In this document: positions 1 through 8,881 of the stretch, piece by piece
Numbering within the stretch: the first letter of the stretch is position 1
How the letters are laid out: each line of letters starts with the position of its first letter
Assembly (NCBI RefSeq): GCF_000178455.1
Contig: NZ_ADNU01000023.1
Coordinates: forward strand, 62,001 to 126,000
DNA from: Brevibacterium mcbrellneri ATCC 49030
Lineage (GTDB): Bacteria > Actinomycetota > Actinomycetes > Actinomycetales > Brevibacteriaceae
DNA length: 64,000 nt
Direction of reading: 5' to 3'
The notes under the pieces: generated by a model
What the model was told of the DNA's origin: nothing
The model's database searches: none
What the model saw: the letters and a program-made list of their open reading frames with translations, nothing else
Made by a program: the position numbers and the translations under genes

Positions 1-1513
1 CTCACAGGTGTGGTGCAGGAGACCGACAAAGCAGTCCAAGCTTTTCACGAGGCAGGATGGCTTCTAGGCGACATTCACCCGAAGAACATTGTTCTGGAGG
101 GAGGCACACGACCGGTCTTTATCGATTTCGAATTCGCACATCCGGTGGACCCTGACTGGCGCATAGGTCAAGTCGCACCTGGGTATGGACCCCGTAAGGG
201 TTTATCGGGGAGCGACGCCGACCTGTGGTCACTGGGAATCACGCAGTTGGACATGGTCCTCCCTCAGGCTACGACAGCAGATCAGGGCAATGAGGGGCTT
301 TTATACAGGCTCCTTGACGAAGCAGATCAGGAGTTGTCGCTCCCAGCGAGCGTGAGTCATTCGATCTCCCAAAAGCTTCCTACCGACGATGACGGAGGGG
401 AGCAACAGACGTTGCAGGCTGCACCGCTGGACACGGTTCTGAATCTCCTGGTGTCAGGCGTTGAAAGACACATTAGGTTTACCGATGACAGCCCAGCGTT
501 GCCAGGAGACATTGAACTCTTCGGCCGGGGAGGCGTGGAGGCGGCACTCTCATACCCGTACGGGATCGCGGGAGCTCTCGCCGTCACAGCGAAAGCCGGG
601 CGTCCGTTAGACCAGAGGTATGTCGAGCTCTCCGTCCCGTGGATCGAGAAGAACCTTTCGCACGTGAGCACACCAGGATTCCGGGGACGGGATGGCCTCG
701 ACTACGGCCTCCGGCAGGCCGGAATGCGCGAGCTCGCCTTGGAGGTTTCATCGTTATCTGTCGCGGACCCCGTCGACCCCACGTATTGGTCGGGTTGGGC
801 CGGATTAGGGCTCAATGCCCTGTCGTCGAACGAAACTGACAAGGCTCTCAGAGCCTCTGCAGGCCTCAGGCGGATGTTGCGTGATGGGCTACACCACGGA
901 GTCAGCAGGTCTCCTGTATGGATGGTCCGGCGCGGCTATTTTCTGGTCTGAGCTCTACAAGAGGTCAGATCAAGAGGGTGAACTTGTAGACCTGGCTAAA
1001 GAGGCCATTGATCGCGAATTGCGCCGGTGCTCGCTGACGCAGAACGGAACCGTCGAGTACGACGAAGGATGGCGGACACTTCCGTACCTGGGTACGGGAT
1101 CGTGTGGTATCGCCCTGGCGATTCACGAGCTTAGAGCTGCAACTGGTACGGATCTTTACGAAGACGAGTACCGCAAATTAATACGCGCGTGCACGTACTA
1201 CCAATGTGCGCAAGGCACGTACGGATACGGGTTGGCAGGGTTTGCGACAGTGCTGAATCGGGCCAAGGCCTCACTGTCGCCTGATGCAGCCATGGCACTA
1301 AAGAAGGCCCCAGATACGTTGCGGCTCTTCCTTGTACCAAGGGATGGCTCTGCCTTCGTCAGGGGCAACCAAGGCCTCAAGCTTTCATGTGACTTCCTGA
1401 CCGGGTCGTTGGGAGTAGTCGCGGCGCTTTCCGCACTACGAGGCGACTGGTCAGGGGTTCCGTTCCTCCCCGGGGGCGGAAACGACGCGAATGAACGAGA
1501 GGAGGTGTATTAG
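1..1513 (+). pseudogene. Class III lanthipeptide synthetase LanKC, C-terminal part, frameshifted
   Basis: The start lies left of the window. The first frame (to 951) carries the end of a Ser/Thr-kinase-like domain: catalytic loop GDIHPKN near nt 67-87 and a DFE metal motif. A cyclase (LanC-like) domain follows from about nt 510. Near nt 880-900 the homology moves to the next frame, which continues with the cyclase motifs GLLYGWSG and TLPYLGTGSCGI up to a stop at 1511-1513. One protein is therefore split by a +1 shift. LanKC enzymes phosphorylate and dehydrate Ser/Thr of the precursor and close lanthionine or labionin rings; no obvious zinc ligands are seen in the cyclase, as in LabKC-type enzymes. 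The stop lies just ahead of the precursor gene, whose RBS sits inside this reading frame. The shift could be real inactivation or an assembly error; I see no slippery sequence. Confidence 0.8.
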
Positions 1514-1515
1514 TC

Positions 1516-1650
1516 ATGATGGAGCAGATTCTGAACTTTCAGACCATGTCCACCGATGGTGAGCGTGAGGACTTCGCTCGGGTGAGCACGTTGAGCTTCA
1601 ACGGACCGTGCCCCGGTCTGCCGAGCGCTTTCACCTACAGCAACTGCTGA
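1516..1650 (+). CDS. Class III lanthipeptide precursor peptide (LanA)
   Basis: A 44-aa ORF starts at ATG 1516 (a second ATG follows at 1519), about 9 nt after a strong GAGGAGGTG ribosome site. The leader contains ILNFQ at residues 5-9, which resembles the ILxLQ leader motif recognised by LanKC enzymes. The C-terminal half is rich in Ser/Thr/Cys/Pro and holds two labionin-type patterns: S24-xx-S27-xxxx-C32 and S37-xx-T40-xxx-C44, the last Cys being the C-terminus. It lies between lanKC and a peptidase gene, as expected for a precursor. The leader contains no Pro; P31, P33 and P36 all lie inside the core, which bears on how the neighbouring prolyl-oligopeptidase-like enzyme could process it. 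The identification rests on context and motifs, not on a database match. Confidence 0.85.
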   Translation: MMEQILNFQTMSTDGEREDFARVSTLSFNGPCPGLPSAFTYSNC

Positions 1651-1658
1651 CCCAACTG

Positions 1659-1703
1659 GTTGGGTGGCGACTGTAAGGCTGCCCTTGCAGTCGCCACCCT
1701 AAC
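1659..1703 (+). terminator. Intercistronic hairpin after the lanthipeptide precursor gene
   Basis: A long inverted repeat (1659-1673 with 1688-1703, about 14-15 pairs with one G-U) begins 8 nt after the precursor stop. No T-run follows. It therefore looks like an attenuator or mRNA-stabilising stem that would raise precursor output over the downstream peptidase and exporter. Confidence 0.6.
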
Positions 1704-1782
1704 TGTCGCACGACGATTTGCACTGGGTCTTAGAACACGGTTTTCAGCACCATCAGTACAGATCGTAAAATGAAGGAGTCCT

Positions 1783-3624
1783 GTGAGCAGAATCGAGATT
1801 CCTAGTTTCTGCGTCGATGCGCGCGAGCTTCAGCCTGTTCTCAGCCCGCTTGTAGAAGAGTTGAAGGCTTTCGAAATAACGTCGCAATCGGTCCGGCCTG
1901 ACGACCGAGGCGACGCGGCTTCTAAAAAGCCGAAGGTATCACCTGCTGTTGTTGGTGGACGCTTACTTTTGCGGATCGCTGACGAGGGCTCTACACGTGA
2001 GATTGTGTTGCCGGATGTGAGCGTACATCGAATAACCGGCCTTGTGGTGAGCACAGAGAACACCCTTGTAGCCGCAGTCCAGCAAGCAGTCAATGGTGAC
2101 GACTTCGAATTGTACATATTTGATATTTCCGGAGAATCAGCTAAGACCCTCACCCAGAGCTCTAGCTCGGGTCGAGTCGTGACTCAGCTCGGCTCGAATA
2201 TCGCGTGGCTGGAGCGCAATACAGCGCGGCACCCGGTACGACTTGTCATGTGCGATGAACAGGGGCACCGGTCCACACTCATTGAGATGACTGAGCCCGA
2301 TCGGTGGCTGTCACTTCAAGCCGTGGACCCGGAGTTGCTTGTAGTCGCCGGCCACGGGCCGGATGGGACCGAACACTTCGTCATTGACATTCGTTCACGC
2401 GAGACCGTTAAGAGATTCCACTGCAGGCTAGATCCAGATGACTGTATTACCGCATGTGACGGATCTGTATGGACCATCGATTCAACTCGCAGGCTACTTC
2501 TCCGATGGGCAATGGATGGTACGCAATGGACAGACGCAAGCACGCCGCTGCCTCCGGGCTTCCTTCCGACCGACCTAAATTCCCGTGGCGGCGTGCTCTG
2601 GGCAGCAGGCCGGGTTGATGGTCGTGCCGCCGTTTGGATCCCACAGCTCGGTAGCGATAGTGTCTGGACGGCACCTCCGAGCGGCATCATCCGACTCATT
2701 GAAGTCCGCGACGGTTGCCCAGAGTTTATCGTTTCTTCCCCCATTCATCCTCCGGAACTTGCCAAAGGTTCCGACGGAGGCGCGTGGAGGCGCCCTCTTG
2801 CCGGTTTGCCCGGGGTATCTGCCCTTGAGGTTCGAGACATACCTGGCAGGCCCGCTGCCGTGGGTGCGACCCTTTTCTTCCAACAAATTCGGGCGCGGGA
2901 ACTTCACTCTTGCCCTGTGCTGGCTCTCGTGTATGGGGCATATGGCCTTCCCAACGAAGGCGCTTTTGACCCTCAGCTCGCGGCGCTACTGACCTCGGGC
3001 GTCACTGTGGCCTTCTGTCATGTGCGCGGCGGAGGAGAATACGGGCCCTCATGGCACAAGGCCGGCAAAGGCGAAAAAAAGCAAAATAGTCTCGACGATT
3101 TCGTCGCGATCCTCGAGCATCTACGAAGCCAAGGACTCTGCGAGCCGACCCGGATCGGAGCAAGTGCGTCCAGCGCGGGCGCGCTAGTAGCGGCTAGTGC
3201 GGCCGTGGAACATCCAGATCTCATCGCGGCGGTGTATCTAAACCACCCATTCTTAGCTCCTGAGGTCCTCTCACACTGTCCTGGTGGCGTGTCTGCACCC
3301 ATCGACTGGGACGAGTTCGGAGATTCAACGATCATCGGTCATCCAGTGCTTTCCGCGCTGATGAAGGCAGAAGAGGCGGTGCATCGGTCTGGGCGTCCCA
3401 AGGTGTGGATCACCGCTGGAGTGTCTGATCGCAAGGCACCTCTCTCGTCAGTTATTGAGTGGGCTGAAGCGTACTCCGACATCGCAGGCGACATGGATGT
3501 CATCTTGGATCTCAAGGACGGAGGGCATACCGCGCCCAGAGACCAGACGAGGAGTTGGCTGCCGATTGCATGGGTTCGGCAACAACTGACCGCGCCGGTC
3601 CCCACGGAAGGAGCGCCCCGTTGA
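1783..3624 (+). CDS. S9 family prolyl oligopeptidase-like peptidase of the lanthipeptide cluster
   Basis: This 613-aa protein starts at GTG 1783 behind AAGGAG. The N-terminal two-thirds look like a beta-propeller. The C-terminal alpha/beta-hydrolase domain begins near LALVYGAYG and has the family's RGGGEYG motif. The catalytic triad is visible as S464 in SSAGALV, D549 in GVSDRKAPL and H582 in DGGHTAP. The usual Gly before the nucleophile elbow is replaced (ASSAG instead of GxSAG). In some class III clusters (the flavipeptin type) such a peptidase removes the leader. That role fits the position between precursor and exporter, but it is inference. No signal peptide is seen, so it is probably cytoplasmic. 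The stop codon overlaps the exporter start. Confidence 0.85.
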   Translation: MSRIEIPSFCVDARELQPVLSPLVEELKAFEITSQSVRPDDRGDAASKKPKVSPAVVGGRLLLRIADEGSTREIVLPDVSVHRITGLVVSTENTLVAAVQQAVNGDDFELYIFDISGESAKTLTQSSSSGRVVTQLGSNIAWLERNTARHPVRLVMCDEQGHRSTLIEMTEPDRWLSLQAVDPELLVVAGHGPDGTEHFVIDIRSRETVKRFHCRLDPDDCITACDGSVWTIDSTRRLLLRWAMDGTQWTDASTPLPPGFLPTDLNSRGGVLWAAGRVDGRAAVWIPQLGSDSVWTAPPSGIIRLIEVRDGCPEFIVSSPIHPPELAKGSDGGAWRRPLAGLPGVSALEVRDIPGRPAAVGATLFFQQIRARELHSCPVLALVYGAYGLPNEGAFDPQLAALLTSGVTVAFCHVRGGGEYGPSWHKAGKGEKKQNSLDDFVAILEHLRSQGLCEPTRIGASASSAGALVAASAAVEHPDLIAAVYLNHPFLAPEVLSHCPGGVSAPIDWDEFGDSTIIGHPVLSALMKAEEAVHRSGRPKVWITAGVSDRKAPLSSVIEWAEAYSDIAGDMDVILDLKDGGHTAPRDQTRSWLPIAWVRQQLTAPVPTEGAPR

Positions 3625-5321
3625 CTCCAAGGCTTAAACGGGCAGCCAGGCCCGCCCAGAGGTTGAACCTCGTTCGTCATCAAAAGGGGCGGGTGGTCGT
3701 CGGCGGACTGCTGACCCTCGCTGGATCAGGCGTTACACTTCTTCAACCTCTTATAGCTGGCCAGGTGATATCCGCAGTTGAGAGACAGGTCAGTGTTTGG
3801 GGATACGTCCTCGTGCTGGTCGGAATTTTCTTTGTGCAGGTGGCCACCCAGGCCGGTGGACAGTATGCGCTGGAAGTCGCGGGAGAATCTTCATCCAGAG
3901 CACTCAGATCCGACGGAGTAAGGAGAGTCCTTCATGCGAGTATGGACGCTGTCTCTCGCTTTAGAAGAGGAGACTTCGTATCGCGCCTAGTGAACGACAC
4001 CACGGCCGCTCAGGAATTCGTCGCCCATGGTTACATCGGCGTGATCCTCGGGGCAACGACTCTCCTTGGAGCCGTTATCTTCATATACTTGATCAGCCCC
4101 ATATTGCTTGTGACTATCGTCTGCGTTTTCCTGGTGGCAGGAGTGGGAGCTTTCTTGGTCCTCTCCCAGCTCGAATGCGTAGCAACCCGTCGGCAACAGG
4201 CCTTAGCGTTGCTGACAGCGGACCTTGAAGGAACCTTGCAATCACTGCGAACTGTCAAGGTAACGAACGCTGAGACGCACGAGCGGGAGCATCTCAACAG
4301 CTCTATCGAGTCGGTATTCACTGCGGCAAAGCGTCAGGCGGCGCTCGGTGCAATCATCACACCAGCCGCCCAGTTAGCTGCGACGGGATCACTCATCGCT
4401 GGCGTCGTCATCGGAGGCGCACAAGTCGCGAGTGGACACCTCTCACTTGCGGGCCTCGTCTCCGTCCTCCTTTACTCCACCTCAATGGTTCTGCCCCTCG
4501 CCAATCTTATGAAGGGGTACTCCGCGGTCATGACGGCACGAGCATCTCTAACCAGGCTGGAGGAGGTTCAAAGCCTTCCGTCTGAGCGCGCACGGAGGGA
4601 CGATATCCGGCCGCACGTGGTGGCGAAAACGACATCACCGGCTATTGAGTTCGACGACGTTTCCTTTCGATACTCGCCTGATGCTCCGGCGATATCATCG
4701 CTAGACCTGTCGATCCCACGAGGATCGCGCTGCCTGTTGATCGGGCCGTCGGGAGTAGGAAAGTCGACCATACTCAACCTGATCTCTGGCCTCTATGTAC
4801 CGAGTGCTGGCTCGGTCCGGGTCTTTGGGGAGCAGATGTCAGCGCACACGGTCTCGGCGTTACGTGACCACATGGCCCTCCTCGAGCAGTCCGCGCCCGT
4901 AATGTACGGTTCGGTTCGTGACGCCGTTGCGTACACAACGCCTGCAGTCTCAGATGATCAGGTGTTAGGAGTTCTTCACACTGTGGGACTTCGAGAGAAG
5001 TTCCCTGACGCGCAATCCCTCGACACGCGGATCAACGATTCAGGCGAAAATTTGTCAGGGGGCGAGCGTCAGAGAGTTGCACTTGCGCGAGCGCTCTTGA
5101 GGCGGCCCGATCTACTCCTCCTAGACGAACCGACCTCAAGCTTGGACGCAGAAACCTACGCGATGGTAATGGACGCGCTTTATCAACTGCCAGAAGACAT
5201 CACTGTCGTCATGGTTTCCCACGATGCGCGTCAAAGGGAGTGGGCCGACTACACAATCGAACTCGAGTTCGGAGGTGGCGTCAACGTCTCAAGTACAGCG
5301 GACCAGCGCACTGCCGGTTAA
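3621..5321 (+). CDS. ABC exporter (fused permease and ATPase) of the lanthipeptide cluster
   Basis: A TTG start at 3621 overlaps the peptidase stop (TTGA) and sits about 9 nt after GGAAGGAG, giving 566 aa. A longer ORF from an upstream ATG would lack this RBS. The N-terminal half is a type I ABC exporter membrane domain with about six hydrophobic segments. The ATPase has Walker A GPSGVGKST, signature LSGGERQRVALARAL, Walker B LLLLDEPTSSLD and the H-loop SHD. There is no N-terminal C39 peptidase domain, which fits leader removal by a separate enzyme. Likely role: export of the (possibly modified) peptide, or self-protection. Confidence 0.88.
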   Translation: MTPRLKRAARPAQRLNLVRHQKGRVVVGGLLTLAGSGVTLLQPLIAGQVISAVERQVSVWGYVLVLVGIFFVQVATQAGGQYALEVAGESSSRALRSDGVRRVLHASMDAVSRFRRGDFVSRLVNDTTAAQEFVAHGYIGVILGATTLLGAVIFIYLISPILLVTIVCVFLVAGVGAFLVLSQLECVATRRQQALALLTADLEGTLQSLRTVKVTNAETHEREHLNSSIESVFTAAKRQAALGAIITPAAQLAATGSLIAGVVIGGAQVASGHLSLAGLVSVLLYSTSMVLPLANLMKGYSAVMTARASLTRLEEVQSLPSERARRDDIRPHVVAKTTSPAIEFDDVSFRYSPDAPAISSLDLSIPRGSRCLLIGPSGVGKSTILNLISGLYVPSAGSVRVFGEQMSAHTVSALRDHMALLEQSAPVMYGSVRDAVAYTTPAVSDDQVLGVLHTVGLREKFPDAQSLDTRINDSGENLSGGERQRVALARALLRRPDLLLLDEPTSSLDAETYAMVMDALYQLPEDITVVMVSHDARQREWADYTIELEFGGGVNVSSTADQRTAG

Positions 5322-5959
5322 ACGCCCCGACCGCGGAACACATAACGAATGCTCGTGTTCATACATAGGTAGGAGATCATCGTCGACTTGATATATATGG
5401 ATTACACTGTGCTCGATCATGAGTTCTATGGGTCGCCACCCGCTCGGTTAGGTGGGTGACAAAAGCTCCTCATCGATGTGCATTCCGACTGGTCTATGTG
5501 GGCTACCGCCGAATTCGACGATGGCGACGCTATCGTACTACCTCCACGTTGCTCTCGGTCGCATTCCCAGTTCTTTGCACCTTGCGATCTAGCGAAATGC
5601 CACTCTTTACCCGTCGGTACTCAGCAACGCGACGGCATACGGTAGGGCCACACGCTTCACCTGTGCATCGCACCATCCTGCGGCGGTGAGCTCGCCGGGG
5701 ACGACGACCTGATTACCCGGCTTGCTCGCGAACGCTACTGTGGAGTGGAGAAAGGTGACGATACCACATCTACCTTCTTGCTCCTTGCCTTCAGGCCGAA
5801 CTAGACGGCCGATGGTGTCCTTCGCGCGTGAATGAGAGAACCCTTGACCTAGTCAGCTGCAACAGGCGATGTCAGGTCGGTTGCCGTCACACACTAATGG
5901 ACTGCGTTAACGGCATCGTCGCTTCATCTGCAACCTCTCAATAGTTCAATCTACTCGAG
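5322..5959. other. 638-bp gene-free stretch after the lanthipeptide exporter
   Basis: No convincing gene is seen. A 77-codon ORF at 5456-5689 is Arg-rich, lacks an RBS and resembles nothing. A weak stem (5432-5440 with 5451-5460) may end the cluster transcript. The segment 5686-5754 is a scrap of the nearby DeoR-type regulator gene (separate entry). The rest looks like decaying sequence. Confidence 0.5.
5686..5754. repeat. Diverged copy of an internal piece of the DeoR-type regulator gene
   Basis: About 67 nt match 7395-7461 in the same orientation with only some 7-9 differences, including the exact 20-mer gggacgacgacctgattacc. The counterpart encodes the regulator's effector domain. Similarity fades on both sides, so this is an orphan fragment, probably left by duplication and deletion around 5960-7014. 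Confidence 0.75.
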
Positions 5960-6982
5960 CTATTTGGGGTTAATGGTGATTTGTAGCCTCCCGAGCTGGA
6001 GTATGATTGAGCCTGACGTTTTACTGGCGTACTGATGGTGAGCGAGGAATGTGTCGGAACGCTCTAAAACTCGTCTTAGAACGGCGTCCTCTTCCTCAAT
6101 GGAAGCCTTAGAATTCTGTGCGCAAGCCAATGCTGTTCGGGCGTCCTTAACTGCTTTACGGTTAATCCGATGCCACAGGCGGGCGCGGTTACCGCGCGCT
6201 ACACAATAAATCAGAGTGGGCATAACTGCGATAGCGAGGTCTATCACCATGACTATGATTAGGTACCACCAATGTTTGATTTCAACGTTTGCGTACACGA
6301 GTCCGTACCAACTGCTTCCCGTGAGAAAGAAGAAGGCACCAAGCAGTGGCCACCCGAACCGCATGGGGAACTTGATCAATGCCGACTTGTAGACCGCGAG
6401 AGATGTGCCGATCCATCGCCACATACCATTGACATCTGCAGCCGTGTCGAGACTTTTCGTGACTCGCGATGCGTCAACTTCTTTCGCTATATTCAATGAG
6501 TGGCGAGGCATGCTACTCTCCCACTCGTCCAAGCGTTCAGTCAAGAAGTCTGGGTTGAGACACCCCTGTCTGGGGTCGTCAGAATATTCCTTTGCTGCTG
6601 CTCGTATGGCGAATGGATTATCAACCAGTTCCGAAGGATCGCCGACTCTGTTCATGACCAAACGAAGAATCACGACCAGTGCGGCCTCTGCGGCGAGAAA
6701 GGCAGCGATGCCAGCGACCAGGTGCCGGAAGAGCGTGGCTCCACTCAATACTTCGTAGAAGACTGAAGCCGAGATGCTAACTAACGAGCCTGAAATTAGT
6801 GCACCTAGGGCGGGTAGAGCGACCGTCTGGTACTGATTGGCTGCCAGTCGAATGTAAGTGAATGTCTTGTCCTCGGGAGGGCGAATTGTGCCGACTGTGG
6901 CCAGCTCTACTATACCTGCGAGTAGTTGGGCGAAGAGGAGCAGTCCGCCAATGACAATCTGTGCGGTTGTGAAGTCTTCCAT
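5960..6982 (-). CDS. Multi-pass membrane protein of unknown function
   Basis: This 340-aa protein starts at ATG 6982 behind GAAGGGA. It has two clusters of hydrophobic segments: near residues 8-30 and 55-115 (about three), and near 195-265 (about two to three). A polar stretch of about 80 residues lies between them, and a charged C-terminal tail of about 75 residues ends the protein. No family is recognised. It sits between a regulator scrap and a damaged DeoR-type gene, both suggesting an accessory region; the duplicated regulator segments flank it. Confidence 0.65.
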   Translation of the reverse strand: MEDFTTAQIVIGGLLLFAQLLAGIVELATVGTIRPPEDKTFTYIRLAANQYQTVALPALGALISGSLVSISASVFYEVLSGATLFRHLVAGIAAFLAAEAALVVILRLVMNRVGDPSELVDNPFAIRAAAKEYSDDPRQGCLNPDFLTERLDEWESSMPRHSLNIAKEVDASRVTKSLDTAADVNGMWRWIGTSLAVYKSALIKFPMRFGWPLLGAFFFLTGSSWYGLVYANVEIKHWWYLIIVMVIDLAIAVMPTLIYCVARGNRARLWHRINRKAVKDARTALACAQNSKASIEEEDAVLRRVLERSDTFLAHHQYASKTSGSIILQLGRLQITINPK

Positions 6983-7014
6983 GGTGCATCCCTTCTTGTT
7001 TTATGCTGCTCATA

Positions 7015-7821
7015 TCAGATTCTGTGGCGACGCTTTGAGAGTTCTCCTGTCGGATGTCGTGATTGACTAATGGCGAGCACTCGGTCGGAGTCCAGATAAT
7101 TGAGTCGATTCTCATGAACACGCCTCGGCCTTAAGCCTCGCCAGTGGCTCGGGCCGATGCTATACAGGGGAACCCGTGGACGTTTCCCGTTGACGGACGA
7201 CTCCTCGGCCTCGATGACTGTGACGCCAGCAATGTGTGCCTCTGCGGTGACCCCGGGGGTGCTTTGCGTCGTGATGATGGTGCCGAGGTCGGCGATGAAG
7301 GCGGAGCGGAGGGCGGCCGTGTGGTTGAACTTGTCGGCTGTTGAGGCCAGGAGAACTCGCTGGGCCGAGGCGAAGGCCTGATCATCGTGGTCGATGAGCC
7401 CGCCGGGGACGACGACCTGATTACCCGGCTTTCTCGCGAGCGTTGATGCGGAGTGGAGAGAAGCGGCCATCCCGGACTGGCCCTTGCCTGATAGCTCTTT
7501 GGCGATTGCGAGTGCGGTGGTGCCGTTGTCGATGAAGACACTCTCTCCTGGCTCGATGAGCTCGGCGGTGGCCATGGCCAGTGCCTGCTTGAGGTCGATG
7601 TCTGAGGCTTGCTGTAGAGCGAAGGCGTAGTCGGCTCCACGGTGAGGCATCGGGGCGGCGCATCCACGGATGCGGCGGATGGCGCCTTGGTCGGCAAGTT
7701 CGACGCGGTCTCGCCGGATGCTCACGGAACTTGCTCCTGTCATTTCCGCGAGTGCGTCAATGGAGCGCGGGCCGGAGTTTACCGTCTCAATGATCAATTT
7801 CTGGCGATTTGATCGTTGCAT
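7015..7821 (-). CDS. DeoR-family transcriptional regulator with abnormal C-terminus
   Basis: The ORF has 268 aa. The N-terminus has a DeoR-type winged helix (residues 1-55, with ALAEMTGASSVSIRRDRVEL). An effector domain follows with FIDNGTTALAIAKEL and the VVVPGGLID strand typical of the family. After about residue 195 (GVTAEAHIAG) similarity stops: the expected segment that senses a sugar phosphate and ends in a DSSKF-like motif is replaced by an unrelated basic tail. That looks like an old frameshift or substitution, so function is doubtful. A duplicated piece of the effector region lies at 5686-5754. Confidence 0.6.
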   Translation of the reverse strand: MQRSNRQKLIIETVNSGPRSIDALAEMTGASSVSIRRDRVELADQGAIRRIRGCAAPMPHRGADYAFALQQASDIDLKQALAMATAELIEPGESVFIDNGTTALAIAKELSGKGQSGMAASLHSASTLARKPGNQVVVPGGLIDHDDQAFASAQRVLLASTADKFNHTAALRSAFIADLGTIITTQSTPGVTAEAHIAGVTVIEAEESSVNGKRPRVPLYSIGPSHWRGLRPRRVHENRLNYLDSDRVLAISQSRHPTGELSKRRHRI

Positions 7822-8017
7822 GTGATCATCCTGGCACGTACCTTGAGCGAATGGTACTAAAATTCAGGACAGGGCCTCGTGGCGTCGCCGGTGTCGGAGT
7901 CTTCTTCATCAGTAGCGGGGCGGTCTTCGCGACCCCTGTCGACCCGGTGCCCCCCGGGATGAGGTGTCCCGCGCTCGGTCGCCTCAGACACTGACATCCA
8001 CGGAGAGGACACCTACT

Positions 8018-8827
8018 ATGTCGACGCTGCTCATCGACTACGCGCAAGTGCTCGCGAAACTGTTCCTCGATACGGCGAAGGCAGAACTCGCTCACCGTGC
8101 CGATATGCCTGTATCTGTCTTCTGACAGCGGTACTGGGATCACCGTGAACCCTACGACCGCGGCCAGTCCTCCCGTGACTACTGGCAGACCGTGCAAGGG
8201 GAACTGACGCCCAGTCAGCTCCTTGAGAAGCTGGGCTTGGGAGGCGTTCTCAAGTCGCGGGTGAAGGACCTTTCAGGTGGTCAGAAGCGCAGGCTTCAGC
8301 TGTTCATCGTCCTCATGGATGAGCCCAACGTTCTGATTCTTGACGAGCCCACGAACGACATGGACACCGACATGCTCGCTGCCATGGAAGATCTGCTCGA
8401 TCAGTGGCCGGGCACGCTCATCGTCATTTCGCACGACCGCTACTTCACGGAACGCGTCACTGACTACCAGTACGCGGTACTCGGCGGGCACATACGCCAC
8501 CTGCCCGGCGGAGTCGATGAGTACTTTGCCCTGCAGCAGCGGGAGGGGGCAGCACCTCGGCACGCGCAAAAGCAGGAAGCGCCCACTGAGGACGCAAGCG
8601 GGTTGAGCCCTGCTGAACACCGGCGAATCACTAAAGAGGTGCAGGCCGTGACGCGCAAACTTGAGCGGATCGACAGCGAAGTTGCTCGGTTGGACAGCAC
8701 GATCGCAGAGCACGACCAATCTGATTTTGAGGGGCTGGCTGAGCTGTCTGCGTCACGCAATGAGCTGCTCGAAGAGAAGGACGAGCTGGAACTGCAGTGG
8801 CTCGAACTGTCGGAGCAATTGGAATAG
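8018..8827 (+). pseudogene. HAD-like N-terminal remnant fused in frame to the C-terminal part of an ABC-F ATPase
   Basis: The reading frame opens at ATG 8018 behind GGAGAGG with MSTLLIDYAQVL, which looks like the start of a HAD-family phosphatase. It meets TGA at 8123 and continues in frame with RYWDHREPYDRGQ, again HAD-like. From about 8210 the same frame reads as the second ATPase domain of an ABC-F protein: LSGGQKRRLQL, LILDEPTNDMDTDML, VISHDRYF, then an acidic coiled coil. About two-thirds of a normal ABC-F protein (about 600 aa) is missing. The open part 8192-8827 (211 aa) could be translated but has no Walker A and should not work as an ATPase. It is most simply a deletion-generated chimera. 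Confidence 0.75.
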
Positions 8828-8831
8828 AGAA

Positions 8832-8863
8832 GTGCCTCGGGGGAGTGGGTCCACCCGAAGCAC
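8832..8863. terminator. Hairpin between convergent ABC-F remnant and MarR gene
   Basis: GTGCCTCGGG at 8832-8841 pairs with CCCGAAGCAC at 8854-8863 (10 pairs with one G-U). It lies in the 54-nt gap between two converging genes and could serve both strands. Confidence 0.6.
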
Positions 8864-8881
8864 ATTTATGTACGGCCTTTT

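Noticed and set aside
5456-5689. 77-codon plus-strand ORF in the gene-free stretch
   Set aside because: Arg-rich, no RBS, no similarity, and its end overlaps the regulator scrap.
7131-7697. 188-codon minus-strand ORF rich in Ser/Pro inside the DeoR-type gene
   Set aside because: It is an out-of-frame shadow; the recognisable DeoR motifs lie in the other frame.
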